Positions 16,224-23,997 of a DNA stretch of 39,809 nucleotides are shown here, piece by piece. The DNA comes from Melioribacteraceae bacterium (lineage in GTDB: Bacteria > Bacteroidota > Ignavibacteria > Ignavibacteriales > Melioribacteraceae), in the NCBI GenBank assembly GCA_026983795.1, contig JALSTI010000231.1:1-39809 (forward strand), written 5' to 3'. A program made the position numbers and the translations under genes. Numbering within the stretch: the first letter of the stretch is position 1; the number at the start of each line of letters is the position of its first letter. Below the pieces are notes generated by a model. The model saw only the letters and a program-made list of their open reading frames with translations. It was not told the DNA's origin and ran no database searches.

Positions 16224-17453
16224 ATGAAAAAACTTGTTATTCTTGGTGCCGGTACTGCGGGCACAATGATGTTAAACAAATTAAGTAATGTACTTGAAAA
16301 AGATGAGTGGCAAATTACAATTGTTGATCAATACGAAACTCATTATTATCAACCGGGATTTTTATTTATCCCTTTTAATATTTATAACAAAAAAGACGTT
16401 ATTAAACCTAAACGCGATTTTTTCCCTACGGGAACCGAAGTGATTATATCGGAAATAGATAAAATTGAACCCGGTAAAAATCGTGTTCTTTTAAAAAATA
16501 ATAAGGTATTATCATACGATTATCTTATTATAGCAACAGGTTCCAAAGTAAAACCGGAAGAAACGGAAGGAATGAAAGGCGAACTTTGGTATAAAAATAT
16601 TTTTGATTTTTATACAATTGAAGGAGCGCTTGCTTTGCAAAGCTTTTTCAAACATTGGGAAGGCGGGAAATTGGTCCTTAATATTACCGAAATGCCAATT
16701 AAATGTCCCGTTGCTCCTCTGGAATTTGTCTTTTTAGCCGATTGGTTTTTCACCGAGCAAGGAATACGTGATAAAGTTGATATTCATTTTGTTACTCCGC
16801 TTCCGGGAGCGTTTACAAAACCAAGGGCTGCGTCAATTCTGGGCGATTTTCTCGATAAGAAAAATATAAATCTTACTACCGAATTTAATATTGCCAAGGT
16901 AGATAATGATAATAAGAAAATTGTTTCTTGGGATGAACGCGAAATTCCGTTCGACGTTCTTGTGACTATTCCGACTAATATGGGAGATGAAGCAATAGAA
17001 AGAAGCGGAATGGGAGACGAACTGAATTTTATTCCTACCGATAAACATACTCTTATGGCTAAAGGATATGATAATATTTTTGTGATTGGCGATGCGACAG
17101 ATTTACCGAGTTCAAAAGCCGGATCGGTAGCGCATTTTGAAGCCGATATTTTGTTCGAGAATTTTTTAGATGTAATTGAAGGAAGAGATCCGAAAGCTAA
17201 ATTTGACGGTCATGCAAATTGCTTTATAGAATCCGGATTCGGTAAAGGAATATTAATAGATTTCAATTATGATACGGAACCTTTACCCGGTAAATTCCCG
17301 CTTCCCGGCGTAGGTCCTTTCTCTTTGCTCGAAGAAACAAAAATGAATCATTACGGAAAAGTAATGTTCAGATGGATGTATTGGAATTCTTTGATTAAAG
17401 GTCAGGAATTACCGATAGAATCAAATATGTCAATGGCAGGTAAGAGGTTATAA
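16224..17453 (+). CDS. Sulfide:quinone oxidoreductase-like flavoprotein
   Basis: An N-terminal FAD-binding GAGTAG motif (residues 8-13), an ATGSK segment (104-108) and a VIGDATDLP segment (287-295) mark the pyridine nucleotide-disulfide oxidoreductase fold; TPLPGAFTKP is typical of SQR-type proteins. Cys161 (in IKCPVAPLE) and Cys333 (in HANCFIESG) are the two redox cysteines visible; the third cysteine of some SQR types is not. Such enzymes oxidise sulfide to polysulfide or persulfide and reduce membrane quinone; some relatives act on other substrates. It has a GAGGAG site and sits 17 bp after the MerR gene. Its operon partners suggest that the sulfur product is passed to DsrE/TusE-type carriers. 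Confidence 0.82.
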   Translation: MKKLVILGAGTAGTMMLNKLSNVLEKDEWQITIVDQYETHYYQPGFLFIPFNIYNKKDVIKPKRDFFPTGTEVIISEIDKIEPGKNRVLLKNNKVLSYDYLIIATGSKVKPEETEGMKGELWYKNIFDFYTIEGALALQSFFKHWEGGKLVLNITEMPIKCPVAPLEFVFLADWFFTEQGIRDKVDIHFVTPLPGAFTKPRAASILGDFLDKKNINLTTEFNIAKVDNDNKKIVSWDEREIPFDVLVTIPTNMGDEAIERSGMGDELNFIPTDKHTLMAKGYDNIFVIGDATDLPSSKAGSVAHFEADILFENFLDVIEGRDPKAKFDGHANCFIESGFGKGILIDFNYDTEPLPGKFPLPGVGPFSLLEETKMNHYGKVMFRWMYWNSLIKGQELPIESNMSMAGKRL

Positions 17454-17454
17454 A

Positions 17455-18162
17455 ATGGAAGAAAAAAACATTCAAGAACAGGTTAATGAAATAAATAAAA
17501 AACTCGATTTTATTCTCGAGGAAATGAATTTACAGAGAACTCGCCGTAAAGAAATGGAAGACCTTAAAGACGATTTAATGAGAGTTGGTAAAGATGTTTA
17601 CCAAACTGCGGTCGTTGAATTGGAAGGTGTTCACGATTATCTTCAAACCGGCGATGTATTACATCTCGGTAAAAAACTTCTTCGAAATGTAAATACAATA
17701 AATAAATCAATTGAGCAATTGGAAAGCTTAAGAGATTTTTTACAGGACTTTTCACCCATCTCCCGCGAATCGGTTATTGATTTGATGAATAAGTTGGATG
17801 AACTTGACAGAAAAGGATATTTCCAATTCCTGAAGGAATTTAAAAATATTGCAGATAATATTGTTACGTCATTTACGGTTGAAGATGTTAAAGCTTTGGG
17901 AGATAATATTGTAACTATCCTGAACACCGTTAAAAATTTAACTCAACCCGACATGCTGCACGCAATTAATAACGCTGTTTCGGTTTATGAAAAACTTGAT
18001 ATTACCGTAGACGAAAAAATCTCATATTTTACGCTGTTCAAACGTATGAACACACCGGAAATGAGAAGAGGAATAGCGTTTGCAATTAGATTTTTGAAGA
18101 GTTTGGCTGAAACCAAAAAAGATAATAATAATACAAATATCAACAAAATATCAACTAACTAA
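17455..18162 (+). CDS. DUF1641 family protein
   Basis: The 235-residue helical protein begins one base after the SQR-like gene and shows a DUF1641 hallmark near its C-terminus (TPEMRRGIAFAIRFLKSLAE). The N-terminal 50 residues look coiled-coil forming. There is no signal peptide or clear transmembrane helix. DUF1641 proteins recur next to SQR-like flavoproteins and may act as a membrane-associated partner, but no activity is known to me. The tight spacing implies co-expression at similar levels, which would fit a complex. Confidence 0.82.
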   Translation: MEEKNIQEQVNEINKKLDFILEEMNLQRTRRKEMEDLKDDLMRVGKDVYQTAVVELEGVHDYLQTGDVLHLGKKLLRNVNTINKSIEQLESLRDFLQDFSPISRESVIDLMNKLDELDRKGYFQFLKEFKNIADNIVTSFTVEDVKALGDNIVTILNTVKNLTQPDMLHAINNAVSVYEKLDITVDEKISYFTLFKRMNTPEMRRGIAFAIRFLKSLAETKKDNNNTNINKISTN

Positions 18163-18176
18163 AGGAGGATGTAATT

Positions 18177-18494
18177 ATGTCCACAGTAGAAGTTTTAGGG
18201 AAACAATTGGAATTGGATGCCGATGGCAATTTGGCAAACCCTGAAGATTGGAATGAGGAAATTGCCAAAGAATTGGCTAAGCAAGAAGGAATTGACGAAT
18301 TAACCGAAAGGCATTGGATGGTAATAAACTTTATGAGAAAAGAATATCAGGAAAAAGGTGACGCTCCTTCTATAAGAAAATTAACCAAACAAAGCGGCGT
18401 CGATACAAAAGAGTTATATCAACTATTTCCAAAAGGACCGGCAAAAAAAGCGGCCAGAATTGCCGGTTTGCCAAAACCTAAAGGATGTATTTAA
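18177..18494 (+). CDS. DsrC/TusE-family sulfur carrier with only the C-terminal cysteine
   Basis: The 105-residue protein has the full DsrC/TusE fold length, with the conserved DWNEEIAKELAKQEGI and LTERHWMVINFMR regions and a flexible C-terminal arm ending GLPKPKGCI. The penultimate Cys104 (CysA) is the persulfide-carrying residue. The second cysteine of true DsrC (CysB, about ten residues earlier, in an AC(R/K) context) is replaced by alanine (KKAARIAG). It is therefore TusE-like and should carry a persulfide but not form the DsrC intramolecular di- or trisulfide. A strong AAAGGAGG site precedes the ATG. No dsrAB genes are in the window. Confidence 0.9.
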   Translation: MSTVEVLGKQLELDADGNLANPEDWNEEIAKELAKQEGIDELTERHWMVINFMRKEYQEKGDAPSIRKLTKQSGVDTKELYQLFPKGPAKKAARIAGLPKPKGCI

Positions 18495-18515
18495 TTATTT
18501 AATAGGAGAAATAAC

Positions 18516-18983
18516 ATGTCCGATCAAATTGAGAAAGTATCAATTATTATTTCAAAAGGTTCATTGGAAGGAGTTTATCCCGGATTAATAATGGCAAACG
18601 GCGCAAGAATGGAAGGCATTGAAGCTACTTTATTCTTTACTTTTTTCGGATTGGATGCCGTTATCGATAAACGCATGGACCATTTGAAAGTAGCTACCGT
18701 CGGTAATCCGGCTATGCATATCCCTACAATGGTAGGAGGGCTGCCGGGAATGGCGGCAGTTGCAACCGCTAAAATGAAAAGCGAAATGGAAAAATTGGAT
18801 ATTCCTCCGGTACGTGAGTTTATTGAAATGATTCATGATACCGGAGCTGAAATTTATGCTTGTAAAGCTACTGTTGATATGTTCCACCTCAAAAAAGAAG
18901 ATTTCTGTCCCCAGGTAGACGACATAATAACCGTCGGCGAGTTTTACGAAAAATCTGCCGGAGCTAGCATAATCTTTACCTGA
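18516..18983 (+). CDS. DsrE2-type sulfurtransferase (DsrE/DsrF family)
   Basis: The 155-residue protein matches DsrE2-like members: an N-terminal VSIIISKGSLEGVYPGLIMANGA... strand-helix, a central Gly/Met-rich loop around VGGLPGMAAVATAKM, and a conserved cysteine in EIYACKATVDMF (near residue 123) expected to carry a persulfide. Related proteins pass sulfur to TusA or DsrC/TusE partners. It closes the MerR-SQR-DUF1641-DsrC operon and is followed by a strong terminator. No signal peptide. Some family members are membrane-tethered; this one has only a hydrophobic loop, so cytoplasmic location is likely but not certain. Confidence 0.88.
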   Translation: MSDQIEKVSIIISKGSLEGVYPGLIMANGARMEGIEATLFFTFFGLDAVIDKRMDHLKVATVGNPAMHIPTMVGGLPGMAAVATAKMKSEMEKLDIPPVREFIEMIHDTGAEIYACKATVDMFHLKKEDFCPQVDDIITVGEFYEKSAGASIIFT

Positions 18984-18990
18984 TTATAGG

Positions 18991-19028
18991 GAAGTGGATG
19001 CCTTTGCATCCACTTCTAAAAATTTTTT
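18991..19028 (+). terminator. Intrinsic terminator of the sulfur operon
   Basis: An 11-bp perfect stem GAAGTGGATGC / GCATCCACTTC with a CTTT loop is followed by an A-rich then six-T tract. It starts 7 bp after the DsrE2 gene. Confidence 0.9.
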
Positions 19029-19099
19029 GATATTTAATTCAGATAATTGTAAATTTAAATGAGTTATTAATATCTTTTTATCAAAATATAGAGGCTTTT

Positions 19100-20194
19100 A
19101 TGCTAAAAAAAGTTATTATAGTCTTTTTATCTGTATTTGGTTTAACCCTGTTTGCCCGGCAACACGGAATGTATATTCATACGGTGACTTCGGTTACGGC
19201 GGATGTCAAAACTGTCGCAAGTACCATTATTAACAAACTTAAATCTAACGGATTTGATATTTACGATTATTATGATATTGCTACACCTGACATTGTAAGG
19301 GAAAGTAAATCCGACCAATGCAAACTGAATGCAAAACTAATTGTTTTTTCTTCGCCGGATTATGTAAAAATGCTAACATCGTACGGCAATAAATATCTCG
19401 TTGCTTCTTTCCTCAGAATTGCCGTTTATCAATCCGGCAAAGGAACGGAAGTGGAAATGGCGGATCCAGAAGCGATTAACATGATTGTATTTAACGATTT
19501 ATGGGATAATGATAAAGAAAAAGAGTTTAACGATGTTATTGCAAAAACGAAAATTTTTAAAGATAGAATTGTAACTTTAATTCACAGTTGTAACTTGGGA
19601 AAGAATATAGAAGAACCGATGGAGCCAATTCGTGACGATGAAGATTTGCGGGAAGCTTCGAAAGATATGTTTATGATGGTTGGTCCGCTTACGTTTTTTA
19701 CCGACGAAGATCAATTCCCTAAAATTAATAAACCGAACAAAGAAACCGACATCGGAAAATTTATTAATGAGATTAAATCGAACATGAATTTATTTGTCCC
19801 TAATAAAGATGATATTGATTACCGGTTAACAAAAACTCCTTCGGTATTAAAATGGAGAATTGTTGGGGAAGTAAAATCTCCGGATTCCAAAGCTGTATTG
19901 TTTGGTATAACCCGTCCAAGAACTGAAGGTTTATCATTCGATATTGCCGGAAGCAGCAGGGAAGATGAACATAACAAATGTCCTGGCTTGGATCATTCGG
20001 CTGCTTATCCAATAGAAGTTTTGGTAATAAAAGAAAATGGAGGCATCTCAGTTTATACCCCGCGCGAAATGTTCAGAATGGATATGTTCTTCTGGGATGC
20101 CGGAATGGGCGCATTTATGAACCATATGAGTATGCCGGGAATTTTAGACGAATCGATAGGAAGAGCTTTATTGAGAGATGAATATGCCGAATAA
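19100..20194 (+). CDS. Secreted protein with DUF302-like domain(s)
   Basis: A signal peptide (cleavage near TLFA-RQ) precedes a segment (about 25-140) resembling DUF302: a helix opening VASTIINKLKSNGFDIYDYYD, a strand IVFSSPDYV, and a later EVEMADPEAI. The C-terminal part (about 245-350) has a partly similar outline and unusual Met-rich stretches (MFRMDMFFWDAGMGAFMNHMSM), which could bind a soft metal. DUF302 has no settled function; links to c-di-GMP, heme or metal chemistry have been suggested in the wider literature. It starts a two-gene unit with a FadL-type porin 46 bp downstream. Exported, probably periplasmic. Confidence 0.65.
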   Translation: MLKKVIIVFLSVFGLTLFARQHGMYIHTVTSVTADVKTVASTIINKLKSNGFDIYDYYDIATPDIVRESKSDQCKLNAKLIVFSSPDYVKMLTSYGNKYLVASFLRIAVYQSGKGTEVEMADPEAINMIVFNDLWDNDKEKEFNDVIAKTKIFKDRIVTLIHSCNLGKNIEEPMEPIRDDEDLREASKDMFMMVGPLTFFTDEDQFPKINKPNKETDIGKFINEIKSNMNLFVPNKDDIDYRLTKTPSVLKWRIVGEVKSPDSKAVLFGITRPRTEGLSFDIAGSSREDEHNKCPGLDHSAAYPIEVLVIKENGGISVYTPREMFRMDMFFWDAGMGAFMNHMSMPGILDESIGRALLRDEYAE

Positions 20195-20240
20195 ATTTTA
20201 CCCAAATAACTAATTATCAATTATTAAAGGAATGACTGTC

Positions 20241-21566
20241 ATGAAAAAATCTAATATTGCAAAATTAATTTTGGTCGTTACACTTTCTTTCGGTTTAATG
20301 ACCCAGTTGTTTGCAACAGGTGGTTATTTTAGACATGGATATGGAATCAAATATGGTGCGTTGGCAGGCGCCGGTACGGCTTTGTCTTTAAGTAGTTTTG
20401 GAGCCGCATCCAACCCTGCCGGATTAGCATTTATTGGTACAAGATACGATGTGAACTTCGCGTATTTCAGTCCGAGCCGTAAATTTACGGTAACGGGTAA
20501 TCCTTCCGGTTTCCCGGGTACGTTCGGATTAGCTCCCGGAGTAACTGAAAGCGAATCAAACGGATTTCCAATGCCTTCTTTAGGCGCTAATTGGATGATT
20601 AACGATAATATGGCAATTGGAGCTGCATTATTTGGAAACGGCGGAATGAATACAGATTATCCTAAACCGATTTTCGGCGATCCTAATTCACCAGACGCAG
20701 GAGTAAATTTGGAACAAATGTTTTTCGGTTTAACATATTCAATTAAATTGGGTGAAAACCATGCATTAGGTATTACCGGCCTTTTTGCATGGCAAAGATT
20801 TGCAGCTAAGGGATTGGGAATGTTCGGTGCAATGGGAATGTCAAGCGATCCTGCAAATTTATCAGGAAACAGACATAGTGTTTCAACCGGTGTTGGAGTG
20901 CGAATTGGTTATCAAGGCAGATTATTGCCAAATTTGGCTATCGGTGCGTCGTATCAAATAAAAACCAGTATGAGCGCATTTGATGAATATAAAGGACTCT
21001 TTGCCGAACATGGTAAGTTTGATATTCCTTCCACTTGGAATGTTGGTATTGCCTTTGACGCAACAAAAAACTTTACTATTGCTCTTGATGTTCAGCAAAT
21101 TCTTTACGGCGGAGTGAAATCAATTGCAAACCCAATTGATCCGAAAGCTTTACCGCCGGCATTTCCTGACGGGCAAGGTGGATTTATTCCTAATCCCAAT
21201 CACGTTCCCTTAGGTGCCGATAACGGATCCGGTTTTGGTTGGGATGATATTTTTATTTATAAAATCGGTTTGTTATACCGTGTAAACGATTGGACTGTTA
21301 TGGCAGGTTATTCGTATGGCGATAACCCGGTTAAAGAAAGCGAAGTTTTATTCAATATTTTAGCGCCTGCCGTAATTCAACAACATATAACATTCGGAAT
21401 AACTAAAAAAATCAACAAATCAAACGAGTTGAGTCTGGCGTTTATGTATGCGCCGTCTAATTCGGTAAGCGGAGCTAATGTATTCGAAGCACCTAATCAA
21501 CAAACAATAGAAATCGAAATGAGTCAATTCCAGGTTGAAGTAGGTTATGCCTTTTCGGTTAAATAG
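20241..21566 (+). CDS. FadL/OmpP1/TodX-family outer-membrane transporter
   Basis: After a signal peptide ending near LFA-TGG, the 441-residue protein has the FadL N-terminal plug wording (GALAGAGTALSLSSFGAASNP, AGLAFIG) and a 14-strand-type barrel with a C-terminal aromatic-rich strand (FQVEVGYAF). FadL proteins import hydrophobic substrates such as fatty acids or aromatics across the outer membrane. An ATG 9 bp earlier is in frame, but it directly abuts the AAAGGA ribosome site, so the second ATG, about 10 bp from that site, is preferred. It shares a transcript with the DUF302-like gene and ends at a terminator. Confidence 0.87.
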   Translation: MKKSNIAKLILVVTLSFGLMTQLFATGGYFRHGYGIKYGALAGAGTALSLSSFGAASNPAGLAFIGTRYDVNFAYFSPSRKFTVTGNPSGFPGTFGLAPGVTESESNGFPMPSLGANWMINDNMAIGAALFGNGGMNTDYPKPIFGDPNSPDAGVNLEQMFFGLTYSIKLGENHALGITGLFAWQRFAAKGLGMFGAMGMSSDPANLSGNRHSVSTGVGVRIGYQGRLLPNLAIGASYQIKTSMSAFDEYKGLFAEHGKFDIPSTWNVGIAFDATKNFTIALDVQQILYGGVKSIANPIDPKALPPAFPDGQGGFIPNPNHVPLGADNGSGFGWDDIFIYKIGLLYRVNDWTVMAGYSYGDNPVKESEVLFNILAPAVIQQHITFGITKKINKSNELSLAFMYAPSNSVSGANVFEAPNQQTIEIEMSQFQVEVGYAFSVK

Positions 21567-21583
21567 ATTTTAATTGTTTTTAC

Positions 21584-21612
21584 AAAGGCGTCTTTACGGC
21601 GCCTTTTTCTTT
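21584..21612 (+). terminator. Intrinsic terminator after the FadL-type gene
   Basis: AAAGGCG (21584-21590) pairs with CGCCTTT (21600-21606), followed by TTTTTC and more T. It ends the DUF302/FadL unit before the arsenosugar-like cluster. Confidence 0.85.
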
Positions 21613-21740
21613 TTAAATCCTTTTTAATTGAAATTTTATATATTTTCTCCAAATCAAAATAAAAAAGTCGTAAGGTTTACATTTTCTTAAAATATTTTTT
21701 GTGAAATTATAACCCAGAAAAGTAAAATTGAGGTAATACC

Positions 21741-22517
21741 ATTAAACGAGCATTAATCTTATTTGCGCAACTTCCATATTTGGATTCATTGAAAAAGAAT
21801 CTTGCGCCGTCAAAAAATCTTTCTATTAAAGTAATAGAGACGCTTAACAAAAAAACAATAGAAACAGCAATTAATGCTGCAATGGAAAATAACATCGATT
21901 TATTTCTTTCTACTAATTTTAGCAAAACGGATAAACTTCCGGCAGTTTTCAAAAAATATACAAAGTTTTTTAAAGGTATTATTTACCAGGATGGCTATAA
22001 TTTTAATATTAAATTTTTATCCGCTCTAAAATATGTTGCCAACCTTAATTATGATAATATGGCTGTTATAGGAAACGATACACCTGATTTAACGAAAAAT
22101 GAAATTTTCAGATCTTTGAATTTATTAAGCGACGGGAAAGCTTTTATTGGACCGAGTAAAGACGGTGGTTTTTATCTTTTCTCAATAACTAAAAATGATT
22201 TTAATAAAATAGCGGAAGAAGATTTTGTAGGACTTCCGTTTCGAACCGGGCGGATAAGAAGCTCGCTGATTAAATTATTAACTCAGAATGGCATTCTATC
22301 CGTTAAATTGCAAGAAAAATATGACGTTGATTATTTGAATACCATTGGTAATTTTGAACAGTTTAAAAATATAATTTTACGATTGCTTGAAAGTTTTTTG
22401 CTTAACCGTTTTAAAAAAATTAAATGTTTATGTTCGGATTCCATAATTGTATTTACCAGTTTAAAAAAATTCAAAATTTCCTTTCATAAAGCTCCTCCGG
22501 TTGTTTCCTGTTTTTAA
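21741..22517 (+). CDS. DUF2064 / TIGR04282-like transferase, apparent ATT start
   Basis: Family members open with M-K-R-A-L-I-x-F-A, and here the frame reads I-K-R-A-L-I-L-F-A from an ATT codon preceded at 7 bp by GAGG. The frame has a stop just upstream (21729-21731) and no ATG, GTG or TTG until a TTG at 21780, which would delete the first conserved strand. Later motifs are intact: VIGNDTPDL and FIGPSKDGGFYL, as in CofC/MobA-like nucleotidyl/glycosyltransferase folds. The usual GKVKTRL segment is degenerate (DSLKKNLA). About 45 residues past the usual DVDYL end form a low-complexity tail. The family is a companion of the rSAM/Cys-rich (ArsS) genes found two genes downstream. Either it is a real ATT-initiated gene or one damaged by a start-codon mutation. 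Confidence 0.7.
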   Translation: MKRALILFAQLPYLDSLKKNLAPSKNLSIKVIETLNKKTIETAINAAMENNIDLFLSTNFSKTDKLPAVFKKYTKFFKGIIYQDGYNFNIKFLSALKYVANLNYDNMAVIGNDTPDLTKNEIFRSLNLLSDGKAFIGPSKDGGFYLFSITKNDFNKIAEEDFVGLPFRTGRIRSSLIKLLTQNGILSVKLQEKYDVDYLNTIGNFEQFKNIILRLLESFLLNRFKKIKCLCSDSIIVFTSLKKFKISFHKAPPVVSCF

Positions 22518-22560
22518 ACTACTAATTAATTTCTAGAAAATATTATTGCAGGAGACAACT

Positions 22561-22893
22561 ATGGATACTTACTATAATCCAAAAGATTTAAATAAATTTG
22601 CCGAAATGAACGAAGGAGCGCCGGTGCTATGGGAAAAATTTAATGCATGGTATACCGAAGTTTTTAAAGAAGGCGCTTTGTCGGAACGCGAAAAAGCATT
22701 AATAGCACTTGCAGTTGCGCACGCTGTCCAGTGTCCCTATTGCATTGATGCATATACTCAAGCCTCATTGGAAAAAGGAGCTGATTTGGAACAAATGACC
22801 GAAGCCGTTCATGTTGCCAGCGCAATACGGGGCGGAGCTTCGTTGGTGCACGGCGTTCAAATGAGAAATGTAAATCAAAAATTAACAATGTAA
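22561..22893 (+). CDS. Carboxymuconolactone decarboxylase/AhpD-like protein, arsenosugar-associated type
   Basis: The 110-residue protein is one CMD domain with the AhpD-type redox pair in QCPYCIDAY (Cys-x2-Cys) and a downstream HVASAIRGGASLVHG segment holding the usual histidines. It matches the peroxidase-like family regularly encoded beside ArsS. The start is the ATG with a CAGGAGA site; an in-frame TTG 15 bp earlier overlaps that site and is rejected. It is 14 bp upstream of the radical SAM gene. Expected role: thiol-dependent redox step in making or protecting an arsenic- or thiol-containing product; the actual substrate is not shown by the sequence. Confidence 0.85.
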   Translation: MDTYYNPKDLNKFAEMNEGAPVLWEKFNAWYTEVFKEGALSEREKALIALAVAHAVQCPYCIDAYTQASLEKGADLEQMTEAVHVASAIRGGASLVHGVQMRNVNQKLTM

Positions 22894-22907
22894 GAAAGGA
22901 AATTAAA

Positions 22908-23954
22908 GTGGAAAGCAGACATAAAAGTATGAAAGCTTTTGGCGAAGATTTAGCTTTGCCCGAAGTTCAGTTGCAAATTATTAACCGGAACAACGGTTTC
23001 CCAAGTTTTGAAGAAAAATATCTTGAAGTAGGCGAAGGCGAGCTGAGAACAGGTAAAATTGAAATTATGCAAATTAATTTAGGTAAAATGTGTAATCAAG
23101 TTTGTAAACATTGTCACGTTGATGCTGGTCCCGATAGAAAGGAAATTATGACGAAAGAGACAATGCAACTTTGTTTAGATGCCCTCGCTAGTTCGGATAT
23201 TCAAACGGTCGATTTAACCGGCGGAGCTCCGGAGCTTAATCCCGATTTCAAATGGTTTGTAACGGAAATTAAAAAATTGGATAAACATATTATCGTTCGT
23301 TCCAATTTAACAATTCTGGTTACTAACGGTTTTGAAGACTATCCCGAATTTTTAGCAAAAAACAAAGTGGAAATCGTTTCGTCGTTACCATATTATAAAG
23401 CTTCATTTACAGATAGACAAAGAGGCAACGGTGTTTTTGCTAAGTCAATAAAAGCTATGCAAATCTTAAATGAACTCGGCTACGGAAAAGAAGATACGGG
23501 ACTTATTTTTAATCTGGTTTATAATCCGGTAGGTGCATTTCTCCCTCCGGGTCAGGAATGTTTGGAAAAGGATTACAAAAGAGAACTGGCAAAAAATTTC
23601 GGTCTTGTTTTTAATAATTTATACACAATAACCAATATGCCTATAAGCAGATATCTGGATTATCTTTTGGCTTCGGGAAATTACGAAGATTATATGACAA
23701 AACTTGTAAATGCATTTAATCCCGCTGCCGCGGCAAACGTTATGTGTAAATATACGCTTTCAGTAAGTTGGGAAGGGAATTTATACGATTGCGATTTTAA
23801 TCAAATGTTGGAATTACCCGTATCTGAAGGCGCTCCGCGGCATATTAAAGATTTTAATCAAGCACAGTTGGAAGGCAGAAAAATTATTGCCGGGCAGCAT
23901 TGTTTCGGTTGTACTGCCGGTGCAGGTTCCAGCTGCGGCGGCGAACTGACATAA
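22908..23954 (+). CDS. arsS: Radical SAM/Cys-rich protein, ArsS family
   Basis: The 348-residue protein has the radical SAM motif CNQVCKHC near residue 64, a LTGGAPELNP segment, and a C-terminal Cys-rich (DUF3641) domain with MCKYTLSVSWEGNLYDCDFNQ and a final CFGCTAGAGSSCGG. This layout is that of ArsS-type proteins (TIGR04167), which in arsenosugar synthesis add a deoxyadenosyl group to dimethylarsenic. Some relatives carry selenocysteine; here the corresponding residues are all cysteine codons. It starts at GTG with an AAAGGA site. No arsM methyltransferase is seen in the cluster, so the product could differ or ArsM may be elsewhere. Confidence 0.9.
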   Translation: MESRHKSMKAFGEDLALPEVQLQIINRNNGFPSFEEKYLEVGEGELRTGKIEIMQINLGKMCNQVCKHCHVDAGPDRKEIMTKETMQLCLDALASSDIQTVDLTGGAPELNPDFKWFVTEIKKLDKHIIVRSNLTILVTNGFEDYPEFLAKNKVEIVSSLPYYKASFTDRQRGNGVFAKSIKAMQILNELGYGKEDTGLIFNLVYNPVGAFLPPGQECLEKDYKRELAKNFGLVFNNLYTITNMPISRYLDYLLASGNYEDYMTKLVNAFNPAAAANVMCKYTLSVSWEGNLYDCDFNQMLELPVSEGAPRHIKDFNQAQLEGRKIIAGQHCFGCTAGAGSSCGGELT

Positions 23955-23997
23955 ATAGAAATGATTTTTTTTATTCAAACAAAATCGGAAGGTTGAA

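Noticed and set aside
22461-22487. Minus-strand ATG with a good GGAGGAG site inside the DUF2064 tail
   Set aside because: The frame stops after eight codons, so it is at most a leader or chance; no protein is supported.
22908-23954. Possible selenocysteine in the ArsS-family protein
   Set aside because: All cysteine positions in the C-terminal domain are ordinary TGT/TGC codons; no in-frame TGA occurs.
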